NCBI RefSeq assembly: GCF_003258295.1
Contig: NZ_QKYN01000114.1
Span: forward strand, 32,374 to 91,377
Length of the DNA: 59,004 nucleotides
Direction: 5' to 3'
Origin: Streptacidiphilus pinicola
GTDB lineage: Bacteria; Actinomycetota; Actinomycetes; Streptomycetales; Streptomycetaceae
Shown here piece by piece: positions 8,514 to 15,937 of this stretch. The translations under genes were made by a program, and so were the position numbers. The notes beneath the pieces were generated by a model. That model had not been told where the DNA came from. It searched no databases and saw nothing but the letters and a program-made list of their open reading frames with translations. Numbering within the stretch: the first letter of the stretch is position 1; every line of letters begins with the position of its first letter.

Positions 8514-9734
8514 ATGGCATTCTCGTCCGAGGCACCCCCGAGGCCCGTGCAGGCGGGCCGCCTGGTGGACCACTTCCAGTACGGTCTCGACGCGCCCATC
8601 TGTCTGACCTGGGAGCTGACCTACGCCTGCAACCTGGCGTGCGTGCACTGCCTGTCGAGTTCCGGGCGGCGCAACCCGCGTGAGCTGACGACCGACGAGT
8701 GCAAGGCCGTCATCGACGAGCTGGAGCGCATGCAGGTCTTCTACGTGAACATCGGCGGTGGTGAGCCGACCGTCCGCCCGGACTTCTGGGAGCTGGTCGA
8801 CTACGCCACCGCCCACCGGGTGGGAGTGAAGTTCTCCACCAACGGGGTCCGGATCACCCCGGAGATCGCGCGGCGGCTGGCGGCCAGCGACTACGTGGAC
8901 GTGCAGCTCTCGTTGGACGGAGCCACGGCCGAGGTCAACGACGCCGTGCGCGGCGCCGGTTCCTACGCGACCGTGCTGCGCGCCATGGAGAACCTTGCGG
9001 CGGCGGGCATGCGCGGGTTCAAGATCTCGGTGGTCGCGACCCGTCACAACATCGGCCAGCTGGACGCGTTCAAGGCGCTCGCCGACCGGTATGACGCGCA
9101 GTTGCGGCTCACCCGGTTGCGGCCCTCCGGTCGCGGCGCGGACGTGTGGGACGAGCTCCATCCCACCGCGGAGCAGCAACGGCAGCTGTACGACTGGCTG
9201 GTGGCGAACGGTGACCAGGTCCTCACCGGGGACTCGTTCTTCCATCTCTCCGCCTACGGAGAGGCGCTGCCTGGCCTGAACCTGTGTGGCGCCGGGCGCG
9301 TGGTCTGCCTGATCGACCCGGTGGGCGACGTCTACGCCTGCCCCTTCGCGATCCACGACACCTTCCTGGCCGGCAACGTCCGCGACGTGGGTGGCTTCAC
9401 CCGGGTCTGGCGCGAGTCGGAGCTGTTCCGGGAGCTGCGGCAACCGCAGACGGGCGGCGCCTGCACGAAGTGCTCGGCGTTCGACGCCTGCCGGGGCGGC
9501 TGCATGGCCGCCAAGTTCTTCACCGGCCTGCCCCTGGACGGCCCCGACCCCGAGTGCGTCCAAGGCCACGCCGAGGCACTGCTGGTGGGCGGTGACCGTG
9601 CCGCGTCTGCCCCTCGCCCCAGTCAGGACCACTCCCACCGGGGCCCGGTACGCGGGCAGCCGGTACTGCTCGGCTTGCCCGCCCGGCGCGAGAGCCGCCC
9701 GGCGCGCATGTGCGACGAGAGCCCGCTGGCCTGA
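8514..9734 (+). CDS. mftC: mycofactocin radical SAM maturase MftC
   Basis: A 406-residue radical SAM/SPASM enzyme that oxidatively decarboxylates MftA and then forms the Val-Tyr C-C bond. Cys39, Cys43 and Cys46 make the CxxxCxxC cluster site (YACNLACVHC). GGGEPT follows as the SAM-binding motif. The C-terminal SPASM region begins at the CGAGRVVCLIDPVGDVYACPF cysteines and ends with CTKC, CRGGC and a late Cys, giving the auxiliary Fe-S clusters. GAGAGGGA upstream of ATG 8514 is a good ribosome site. Length and motif order match the family; the roughly 40 residues after the last cysteine are Pro/Arg-rich and variable. Confidence 0.95.
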   Translation: MAFSSEAPPRPVQAGRLVDHFQYGLDAPICLTWELTYACNLACVHCLSSSGRRNPRELTTDECKAVIDELERMQVFYVNIGGGEPTVRPDFWELVDYATAHRVGVKFSTNGVRITPEIARRLAASDYVDVQLSLDGATAEVNDAVRGAGSYATVLRAMENLAAAGMRGFKISVVATRHNIGQLDAFKALADRYDAQLRLTRLRPSGRGADVWDELHPTAEQQRQLYDWLVANGDQVLTGDSFFHLSAYGEALPGLNLCGAGRVVCLIDPVGDVYACPFAIHDTFLAGNVRDVGGFTRVWRESELFRELRQPQTGGACTKCSAFDACRGGCMAAKFFTGLPLDGPDPECVQGHAEALLVGGDRAASAPRPSQDHSHRGPVRGQPVLLGLPARRESRPARMCDESPLA

Positions 9735-9768
9735 GCTCACCCGACACTCACGACCTGAAAGGGGCCTC

Positions 9769-10962
9769 ATGCCCAACGCATGGTTCGAAACCGTCGCCGA
9801 AGCGCAGAGACGGGCGAAGCGCCGCCTCCCGGCGTCCGTCTACGCCGCTCTGCTCGCAGGCTCCGAACGCGGCACGACCTACGAGGACAACATGGCCGCC
9901 TTCGCGGAGGCCGGATTCGCTCCGCACGTCGCCGGGCTTCCCGCCAAGCGTGACCAGGCCACGACCGTGCTCGGTGAGTCGATCTCCCTGCCGGTGATCA
10001 TCTCACCGACCGGCGTGCAGGCCGTACACCCCGACGGTGAGGTCGCCGTCGCCCGCGCCGCGGCGGCACGGGGCACGGCGATGGGGCTCAGCTCCTTCGC
10101 CAGCAAGCCGATCGAGGAGGTCGTCGCGGCCAATCCGCAGACGTTCTTCCAGATGTACTGGATGGGCGACAAGGACTCGATGCTCGGGCAGATGGCGCGC
10201 GCCCGGGCGGCCGGCGCCAAGGGTCTGATCGTCACCCTAGACTGGTCCTTCTCGCACGGCCGCGACTGGGGCAGCCCGCACATCCCCGAGCGCCTCGACC
10301 TCAAGGCCATGGCGCGCTTCGCCCCCGAGGGCATCACGCACCCGCGCTGGCTCCTCGCCTTCGCCCGGTCACGGCGGCTGCCCAACCTCACCGCCCCCAA
10401 CCTGACCCCCGTCGGCGAGAAGGGTCCGACCTTCTTCGGCGCGTACGGCCAGTGGATGCAGACGCCGCCGCCCAGTTGGGAGGATGTCGCCTGGCTGCGC
10501 GAGCAGTGGGGTGGGCGGTTCCTGCTCAAGGGCGTCTGCCGCGTCGACGACGCCAAACGCGCCGTGGACGTGGGCGTGGACGCCCTCTCGGTCTCGAACC
10601 ACGGCGGCAACAACCTCGACACCACGCCGGCGACCATCCGCGTCCTGCCCGCCATCGCCGAGGCCGTCGGCGGCCAGATCGAGGTGCTCCTCGACGGTGG
10701 CGTGCGGCGGGGGAGCGACGTCGTCAAAGCCCTGGCGCTCGGCGCCCGCGCCGTCCTGATCGGACGCGCCTACCTGTGGGGTCTGGCTGCAGGCGGGCAG
10801 GCGGGCGTGGAGAACGTGCTCGACATCCTGCGCGGCGGCATCGATTCGGCCTTGCTGGGCCTCGGGCGCTCCTCGATCCACGAGCTCACGCCCGAGGACG
10901 TCGTCCTGCCGCAGGGCTTCACCCGCCCCCTCGGACTGCCGGGGCCGAGCGGGACACGGTGA
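9769..10962 (+). CDS. mftD: FMN-dependent premycofactocin synthase MftD
   Basis: A 397-residue TIM-barrel flavoenzyme of the L-lactate dehydrogenase/glycolate oxidase family. It oxidatively deaminates AHDP to premycofactocin. Visible family marks are SPTGVQAVHPDGEVAVARAA, the FMN-binding SNHGGNNLD with the active-site His, and the phosphate-binding DGGVRRGSDVVKALALGA followed by VLIGR. ATG 9769 has AAAGGGG 4 nt upstream. Its stop overlaps the mftE start by one base (TGATG), indicating translational coupling. Confidence 0.93.
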   Translation: MPNAWFETVAEAQRRAKRRLPASVYAALLAGSERGTTYEDNMAAFAEAGFAPHVAGLPAKRDQATTVLGESISLPVIISPTGVQAVHPDGEVAVARAAAARGTAMGLSSFASKPIEEVVAANPQTFFQMYWMGDKDSMLGQMARARAAGAKGLIVTLDWSFSHGRDWGSPHIPERLDLKAMARFAPEGITHPRWLLAFARSRRLPNLTAPNLTPVGEKGPTFFGAYGQWMQTPPPSWEDVAWLREQWGGRFLLKGVCRVDDAKRAVDVGVDALSVSNHGGNNLDTTPATIRVLPAIAEAVGGQIEVLLDGGVRRGSDVVKALALGARAVLIGRAYLWGLAAGGQAGVENVLDILRGGIDSALLGLGRSSIHELTPEDVVLPQGFTRPLGLPGPSGTR

Positions 10963-11666
10963 TGACCGAACTCGCGTCGCTCACCTGGACCGAGGTCGCC
11001 GACCGGGCACGGCGAGGCACCGTCCTCGCCGTGCCCGTCGGTGCGACTGAGCAGCATGGCCTGCACCTGCCGATGTCCACCGACACCGACATCGCCGTCG
11101 CCCTGGCTCTGCGCCTGGCCGATCAGGTCGCCGGCATCGTCGTGGCCCCCGTCGTGGCGTTCGGCTCCAGTGGGGAGCACCAGGGATTCCCCGGCACGCT
11201 GTCCATTGGGCAGGACGCTGTCGAACTGCTGCTGGTCGAGCTCGTCCGGTCGGCGGCCCTGACGTTTCCTCACGTGGTCTTGGTCTCGGCGCACGGCGGA
11301 AACGCGCAGCCCGTCGTCCGGGCTGTGCGGCGTCTGCGTCGGGAGGGCCGGTGCGTCCTGGCGTGGGCCCCGCGCTTCGGCGGGGACGCCCACGCGGGCC
11401 GCACCGAGACCTCCGTGATGCTCGCCCTCGCGCCTCACAACGTGCGGCTCGACGCCGCAGAGGCTGGCAATACCGACTCGATCCAGAGCCTTCTCCCGCG
11501 GCTCCAGGTCCACGGTCTGCTCGGCGTCACGGCCAACGGCGTGCTCGGCGATCCGGCCGGCGCGAACGCCGAGGAGGGCGAATGGTTGCTCCAGCGGGCC
11601 GGGGCCGAGCTCGCGGGTCTGGTGGCCGGACATGCCGCTTGCCGCGTGTTCGGCGGGACCGGGTGA
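10962..11666 (+). CDS. mftE: mycofactocin peptidase MftE (creatininase family)
   Basis: A 234-residue metal-dependent amidohydrolase of the creatininase fold. It cleaves the modified Val-Tyr pair from MftA to release AHDP. The metal-binding GATEQHGLHLPMSTDTDIA (Glu, His, Asp) lies near the N terminus, and VSAHGGNAQPV carries the second His. GRTETSVMLAL supplies the late Glu. The ATG at 10962 overlaps the mftD stop. The 3' end of the gene forms one arm of a perfect 13-bp hairpin that is the likely operon terminator. Confidence 0.93.
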   Translation: MTELASLTWTEVADRARRGTVLAVPVGATEQHGLHLPMSTDTDIAVALALRLADQVAGIVVAPVVAFGSSGEHQGFPGTLSIGQDAVELLLVELVRSAALTFPHVVLVSAHGGNAQPVVRAVRRLRREGRCVLAWAPRFGGDAHAGRTETSVMLALAPHNVRLDAAEAGNTDSIQSLLPRLQVHGLLGVTANGVLGDPAGANAEEGEWLLQRAGAELAGLVAGHAACRVFGGTG

Positions 11667-11691
11667 GGGTCGGATCCTCCGAACACGCGGC
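11641..11691 (+). terminator. terminator of the mftABCDE operon, overlapping the mftE 3' end
   Basis: Arms 11641-11653 and 11679-11691 form a perfect 13-bp stem around the mftE stop codon (11664-11666). The position and the lack of other genes before the convergent transporter support a terminator function. Confidence 0.65.
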
Positions 11692-11707
11692 AGTCCGCGC
11701 GGTGTTG

Positions 11708-11731
11708 TCCGGTCCGGCGAGCCGGACCGGA
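11708..11731 (-). terminator. hairpin terminator of the MFS gene
   Basis: A perfect 10-bp stem (TCCGGTCCGG with its complement) encloses the 4-base loop CGAG. It sits directly after the stop of the minus-strand transporter. Back-to-back hairpins insulate the convergent operons. Confidence 0.65.
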
Positions 11732-11734
11732 TTC

Positions 11735-13180
11735 CTATGCCTCTTGGGCTTCCTGGGCGAACACGAGGTGCTCGCCCCGGTGGCGCAGCCGGGAGACGCC
11801 GGTGACGACCAGGACCAGCACGGCGAGGCCGCACGTGATCAGGAAGCCGTCCGTGTAGAGGTAGGGCTCCGGCACGCCGACCTGCGGGACAGTGGCGACC
11901 GTGAGCAGCCCGCTGATCAGCGCCGAGCCGAACGCGAAACCGATGGCCATGACCGTGCCGGGAATGCCCGCGGCCATGCCGGCCTTGTGCTCCGGCACGA
12001 CCAGCTGCGGCACCGCGAAGGCACCGCTGTAGCCCACGCGGCTGCCCGCGCCGACGAGCGCGGCGCCGACGAGGTACTGCCACGCCTGCTGGTGCGCGAA
12101 CGCGAGCCAGCCGAGCCCAAGCACGGACACCCCGGCACCGACGACTAGGACGCTGGCCGCGTGGCCCTTGTGAACGGCCCGCTCGGCGGCCTTGCCGCCG
12201 ACGAACATCATCAGCGCGAACGGCAGCATCAGCAGGCCAGTGCCCAGAGCATCGACCCCGAGGCCGTATCCAGCCGCTTTGGGGGTCTGCGTGTAGTAGC
12301 TCACCAACACCAGGAACGCGGCGTCGATGGCGCCGAACAGACCGGCGGCGAAGCAGGCCGGGGTGACGAAACGCTCCTTCAACACCGTCAGGTCGAACAC
12401 CGCGTGCTTGGCCCGGCGCTGGACCACGGCCCACACGACGCCCGCGACGACGCCGCCGACCAGGAGGTAGAGCGCCGCGTTGCCCCAGATCTGCCCCTGG
12501 GTGAGGGCGAGCAGCACCGCGGTGACCCAGCCGATCATCGACACGGCGCCGAGTACGCCGATCCGCTCATGCGACTCTGGCCGGGACGCGGGGACGACGA
12601 CGAGCAACGCCACCGTCGTGGCCGCGAAGGCTGCGGCCAGGATGTAGAAGAAGGCAGACAGGGACAGGGTCTTGACCGTCAGTCCGCCGCCGACCATGCC
12701 GAGGACGGTCCCGGAGCCGGTGGCCATGATGAGCACGCTGACCGCCGTGGCGACCGCGCCGCCGCTCAGGTGCCTGCGCAGGAAGCCGAGCGGAAGCAAC
12801 TGTGCCGCACCGCCGAAGCCGAGGAGTACCGAGCCGACGAGGAGCGTCGGATAGGAGTCGCCGACGGCGGGTATGAGCGCCCCGACCGTCAGACAGCCAC
12901 CGGACAGCAGACAGGTGATGCGGTCGTTGAGCACATCGGCGAGCCGCGGGATCACGACGAACCCGGCTCCGCCGCCCAGCGTGAGGGCGGTGAAGATCCA
13001 GGTGGACGCCGAGACGCCGAGTCTGAACTGTGCTTGCATCAGCGGCAGCAGCGGCGGCAGCATGAAGGCGACTGCGTTGGTGACGGTGGCCAGCACGGCC
13101 GCGACGGCGATGAGCGGGCCCCGCCGGGGGCTCGTCGTCGGCTCGGCGGAAACCTCAGCGGCTTCTGTGGATTCAGCCAT
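11735..13180 (-). CDS. MFS drug/metabolite efflux transporter
   Basis: A 481-residue transporter with 14 hydrophobic segments, typical of the DHA2 (EmrB/QacA) branch. The first helix is followed by a residue pattern (LRLGVSASTWIFTALTLGGGAGF) characteristic of this group, and a loop holds IPRLADVLNDRITCL, the motif-A position. It starts at ATG 13180, about 150 bases from the end of the tetR gene transcribed the same way, so the two may be read from the tetR-side promoter or separately. It probably exports a toxic substrate or product of the ketone-degradation set. The substrate is unknown. Confidence 0.78.
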   Translation of the reverse strand: MAESTEAAEVSAEPTTSPRRGPLIAVAAVLATVTNAVAFMLPPLLPLMQAQFRLGVSASTWIFTALTLGGGAGFVVIPRLADVLNDRITCLLSGGCLTVGALIPAVGDSYPTLLVGSVLLGFGGAAQLLPLGFLRRHLSGGAVATAVSVLIMATGSGTVLGMVGGGLTVKTLSLSAFFYILAAAFAATTVALLVVVPASRPESHERIGVLGAVSMIGWVTAVLLALTQGQIWGNAALYLLVGGVVAGVVWAVVQRRAKHAVFDLTVLKERFVTPACFAAGLFGAIDAAFLVLVSYYTQTPKAAGYGLGVDALGTGLLMLPFALMMFVGGKAAERAVHKGHAASVLVVGAGVSVLGLGWLAFAHQQAWQYLVGAALVGAGSRVGYSGAFAVPQLVVPEHKAGMAAGIPGTVMAIGFAFGSALISGLLTVATVPQVGVPEPYLYTDGFLITCGLAVLVLVVTGVSRLRHRGEHLVFAQEAQEA

Positions 13181-13334
13181 GTGCGTCTCCTACGGTCACT
13201 GTGACCTCCAGGTCAGGGGGGAACCAGCCGAAGTCCGGTGACAGTACGGCTGAGCCAGGACGACCAGGCCACAGTGACCAGGAACACACCCAGGTGGGGG
13301 AGAACCCCTGGCAAGGGAGGCTGCGGGGGACCGC

Positions 13335-13964
13335 TCAGCGCGGGCCGATCAGCCGCTTCATCGACTCTTTCATCGCGTCGCCGGCGCCCTCCAGCGAGCC
13401 GCCCGCGCGCAGGACCCGATTGATCAGCTCAGTCAGGCCCCCGACCAGGATGACGGCCCGCTCCCACGACAGCGGCTCAACGCCCGCACTCGCCATCATC
13501 GGGCCCCGCGAGAGTTCCATGTAGAACGCGCAGTAGAACTCGGTGTCCTTCTCCCACACTTCGGAGTACTGCCCGCCAAGCAGCACCAGCTCGCGCGGAA
13601 TCGTCATCGACAGCGCCGGATCACGCGCGACCGCCGCGAGGAAGGCGTCCACCGCAGCGTCGATCTGCTCGTCCCAGGGAGCCGTCCGGTCCACCTCTGT
13701 GGCCACCGCTCGGCGCAAGGTCTCCGCCCAGTCGTCCGCGAGATCGGCCAGGCATGCCTCCTTGCTCGCGAAGCACTCGTAGAACGACCGCTTCGACGTC
13801 CGCGCGTTGCGCACGATGTCGGAGACCTGGGTCTGCTGCAGGCCCTTTTCGCGGATCGACTGGGCCAGGCCGTCGAGCAGCCGCCGACGCATGGGGGCGG
13901 CCGGAGACGCGGCGGACTGTGGGGTCGACGTTTTCTCGATCACGTTGCTGCGGTTCGTTCCCAA
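13335..13964 (-). CDS. TetR-family repressor of the SDR/esterase/monooxygenase operon
   Basis: A TetR regulator of up to 209 residues. The N-terminal HTH (LQQTQVSDIVRNARTSKRSFYECFASKEACL) follows a 30-residue basic/serine-rich extension, and the rest is a helical effector domain. The start is uncertain: the TTG at 13964 has no ribosome site, and GTG 13943 or ATG 13892 are alternatives. Two 18-bp palindromes lie 16-66 bases upstream in the divergent control region, so autorepression and control of the catabolic operon are very likely. The ligand may be the ketone or ester intermediate. Confidence 0.82.
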   Translation of the reverse strand: MGTNRSNVIEKTSTPQSAASPAAPMRRRLLDGLAQSIREKGLQQTQVSDIVRNARTSKRSFYECFASKEACLADLADDWAETLRRAVATEVDRTAPWDEQIDAAVDAFLAAVARDPALSMTIPRELVLLGGQYSEVWEKDTEFYCAFYMELSRGPMMASAGVEPLSWERAVILVGGLTELINRVLRAGGSLEGAGDAMKESMKRLIGPR

Positions 13965-13979
13965 GGATTGACGGAGCTT

Positions 13980-13997
13980 TGGTACCCATGGTTACCA
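13980..13997. promoter_or_regulatory. TetR operator O1 (imperfect 18-bp palindrome)
   Basis: TGGTACCCATGGTTACCA is symmetric except at one position pair. It shares the frame TGGTA-N8-TACCA with the second site 33 bases away (centre to centre), about three helical turns, so two repressor dimers would bind the same DNA face. Confidence 0.8.
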
Positions 13998-14012
13998 TAC
14001 CCCACTCGAGTC

Positions 14013-14030
14013 TGGTACTCATGAGTACCA
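14013..14030. promoter_or_regulatory. TetR operator O2 (perfect 18-bp palindrome)
   Basis: TGGTACTCATGAGTACCA is perfectly self-complementary. It lies between the tetR gene and the divergent SDR gene, 47-64 bases before the SDR start region, where it can block both promoters. Confidence 0.85.
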
Positions 14031-14076
14031 GGCCGGGAACGGGGGGCACATCGCATTCGGCATTCGGAACGGAGTG

Positions 14077-14937
14077 ATGGCTTTCATGGTCAAGCGATGC
14101 CGGCCCCGACCGCTCGCCGGACAGACAGTGGTGATCACAGGTGCCGCCTCGGGCATGGGGCGCGCCCTCGCACAGCGGCTCGCCGCGCACGGTTCACCGG
14201 TCGCCCTCGTCGACCAAGACGAGGACGGCCTGCGGGACACAGCGGCCTCAATCGACGGACCGTGCCTGGCTCAGCAACTCGACGTCCGCGACCGGGAGAG
14301 GCAGTTCGAATTCGCGGCGGAAGTGGCCGGCTGGGCGCCGCGGCCCATCGGGGCCGTGTTCAACAACGCGGGCGTCTTCGTGGCGGCGCCCTTCGCGGCC
14401 GAGGACGTCGCGGACGACGAGTGGCTGCTCGGCATCAACATCGACGGTGTCGTGAACGGGGTGCGGGCCTACCTGCCGCTGCTGCTCCGCCAGGGGTCCG
14501 GCGCCGTCGTGAACACCTCCAGCATCTACGGGCTGGCCGGTGTTCCGTACCACACCGCTTACTGCGCTTCGAAGTTCGCCGTCCGGGGATTCACCGACTC
14601 GCTGCGGCACGAGCTCGCCGGCACAGGGGTCCGGGCCGTCACCGTCCATCCGGGTTTCGCGAAGACCGAGATCGTGCGCAACGGGCGAACCCGCGACCCC
14701 GAGGGCCGCTCGCACGACGAACTGGCTGCCGGATTCTAGGCCGCCGCCCCCACGACCGCGGAGAAGGCCGCGGCGATCATCCACCGGGGCGTGGACGCAG
14801 GCAAGGCCCGGATCCTCGTGGGCCCCGACGCCCGTGCCTTCGACGCCGTCAGCCGCCTGACGCCGACGCACTACTGGACGGTCCTCCGCCAGGTCGAGCG
14901 CCTGCTCGAACGTTTCGGCCGACCCACGACGACCTGA
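14077..14937 (+). pseudogene. short-chain dehydrogenase interrupted by an in-frame amber codon
   Basis: A classical SDR with GAASGMGRALAQRLAA for the dinucleotide, NNAG, the catalytic Ser in NTSSIYG and the Y-x-x-x-K motif YCASK. It would oxidise an alcohol to a ketone. The frame stops at TAG 14737-14739. Beyond it, in the same frame, 65 codons encode TAEKAAAIIHRGVDAGKARILVGPDARA and FDAVSRLTPTHYW before TGA at 14935. That is the normal SDR C terminus, so one substitution has split the gene. All catalytic residues precede the TAG, so a shortened enzyme is conceivable. Starts at 14074 (GTG), 14077 and 14086 are possible; 14086 has GGAG at the best distance. The esterase gene follows after 25 bases. 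Confidence 0.8.
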
Positions 14938-14962
14938 CCACCGGACACATGAGACAGGAGAC

Positions 14963-15937
14963 ATGACCATGCCTCTGGAACCAGCATCCCGAGATTTTCT
15001 GGCCCAGTTGGCCGAGGCCGGGGGCCCGGCGGTCGACCACTGGACACCCGCGATCGCCCGGATGAGCGATCTGATCCTCGCAGGCCTGAGCGGGCCGGGC
15101 CCCGCGGTCGGATCGGTCCGGAGCCTTGAACTCGACGGCAAGGGAGGGAAGTTCCGGGTGCGGGTGCTCAAGCCCGAGGGCGAGCCGAAGGCGGTCCTCG
15201 TGTACTTCCACGGTGGCGGCTGGGTCGTCGGCGACATCGACCTGCAGTACGACCACGTGGGCCGACGGCTGGCCAACCTGACCGGGTCGACCGTGGTGAT
15301 GGTCAACTACCGAAAGGCCCCAGAGCATCCATTCCCGATCGCCATCGAGGACAGTTATGTCGCCCTGAACTGGGCTGCCGAGCATACCGCGGAGCTGGCC
15401 TCCGAGGGCGTCCCGTTGATCGTCGCCGGCGACAGCGCCGGCGGCAACATCAGTGCGGTGATGACGCTGTGGGCGCGCGACAAGGCGGGACCGAAGATCG
15501 ACTATCAGGTCCTGGTCTATCCGGTGACCGACTGCGACGTGAACACGGCGTCCTACCTCGCGCCTGAGAACCAGCTGCTGCTGGACCGGGACGCCATGAT
15601 CTGGTTCTGGGACCACTACCTCGGCCACGAGAAGGTCCGCAAGCACCCGGACGCGTCTCCGCTGCGCGCGGAGAGCCACGCCGGGCTGCCCCCGGCGCTG
15701 GTCTACGTGGCCGAGTACGACCCCCTGCACGATGAAGGCGTCGCCTACGCCAAGGCTCTGGAGGCCGCCGGCGTGACGGTCACGTTCGCGGTGGCCGAAG
15801 GGCAGATGCACGCCTACTTCCAGATGGCGAAGCTCCTGCCCGGATACGACGACGGCATGCAGCTCGTCGCCGGCCACATCAACAGCTTCGTCGCCGCCTT
15901 CGACAAGGAACCTGACCCATGCGCGACCACGACGTGA
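14963..15937 (+). CDS. alpha/beta-hydrolase esterase, HSL (acetyl esterase) family
   Basis: A 324-residue esterase of the hormone-sensitive-lipase family. The oxyanion motif HGGGW lies near residue 80, the nucleophile elbow GDSAGGN near residue 156, and the Asp and His (EYDPLHDEG and QMHAYFQ) near the C terminus complete the triad. It probably hydrolyses the ester made by the downstream monooxygenase. ATG 14963 is preceded by AGGAG. Its 3' end overlaps the monooxygenase start by 19 bases, so the two are co-translated. Confidence 0.9.
   Translation: MTMPLEPASRDFLAQLAEAGGPAVDHWTPAIARMSDLILAGLSGPGPAVGSVRSLELDGKGGKFRVRVLKPEGEPKAVLVYFHGGGWVVGDIDLQYDHVGRRLANLTGSTVVMVNYRKAPEHPFPIAIEDSYVALNWAAEHTAELASEGVPLIVAGDSAGGNISAVMTLWARDKAGPKIDYQVLVYPVTDCDVNTASYLAPENQLLLDRDAMIWFWDHYLGHEKVRKHPDASPLRAESHAGLPPALVYVAEYDPLHDEGVAYAKALEAAGVTVTFAVAEGQMHAYFQMAKLLPGYDDGMQLVAGHINSFVAAFDKEPDPCATTT

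Noticed and set aside
14737-14739. TAG read as pyrrolysine or programmed read-through
   Set aside because: No pyl genes or read-through context are visible; a nonsense substitution is simpler.
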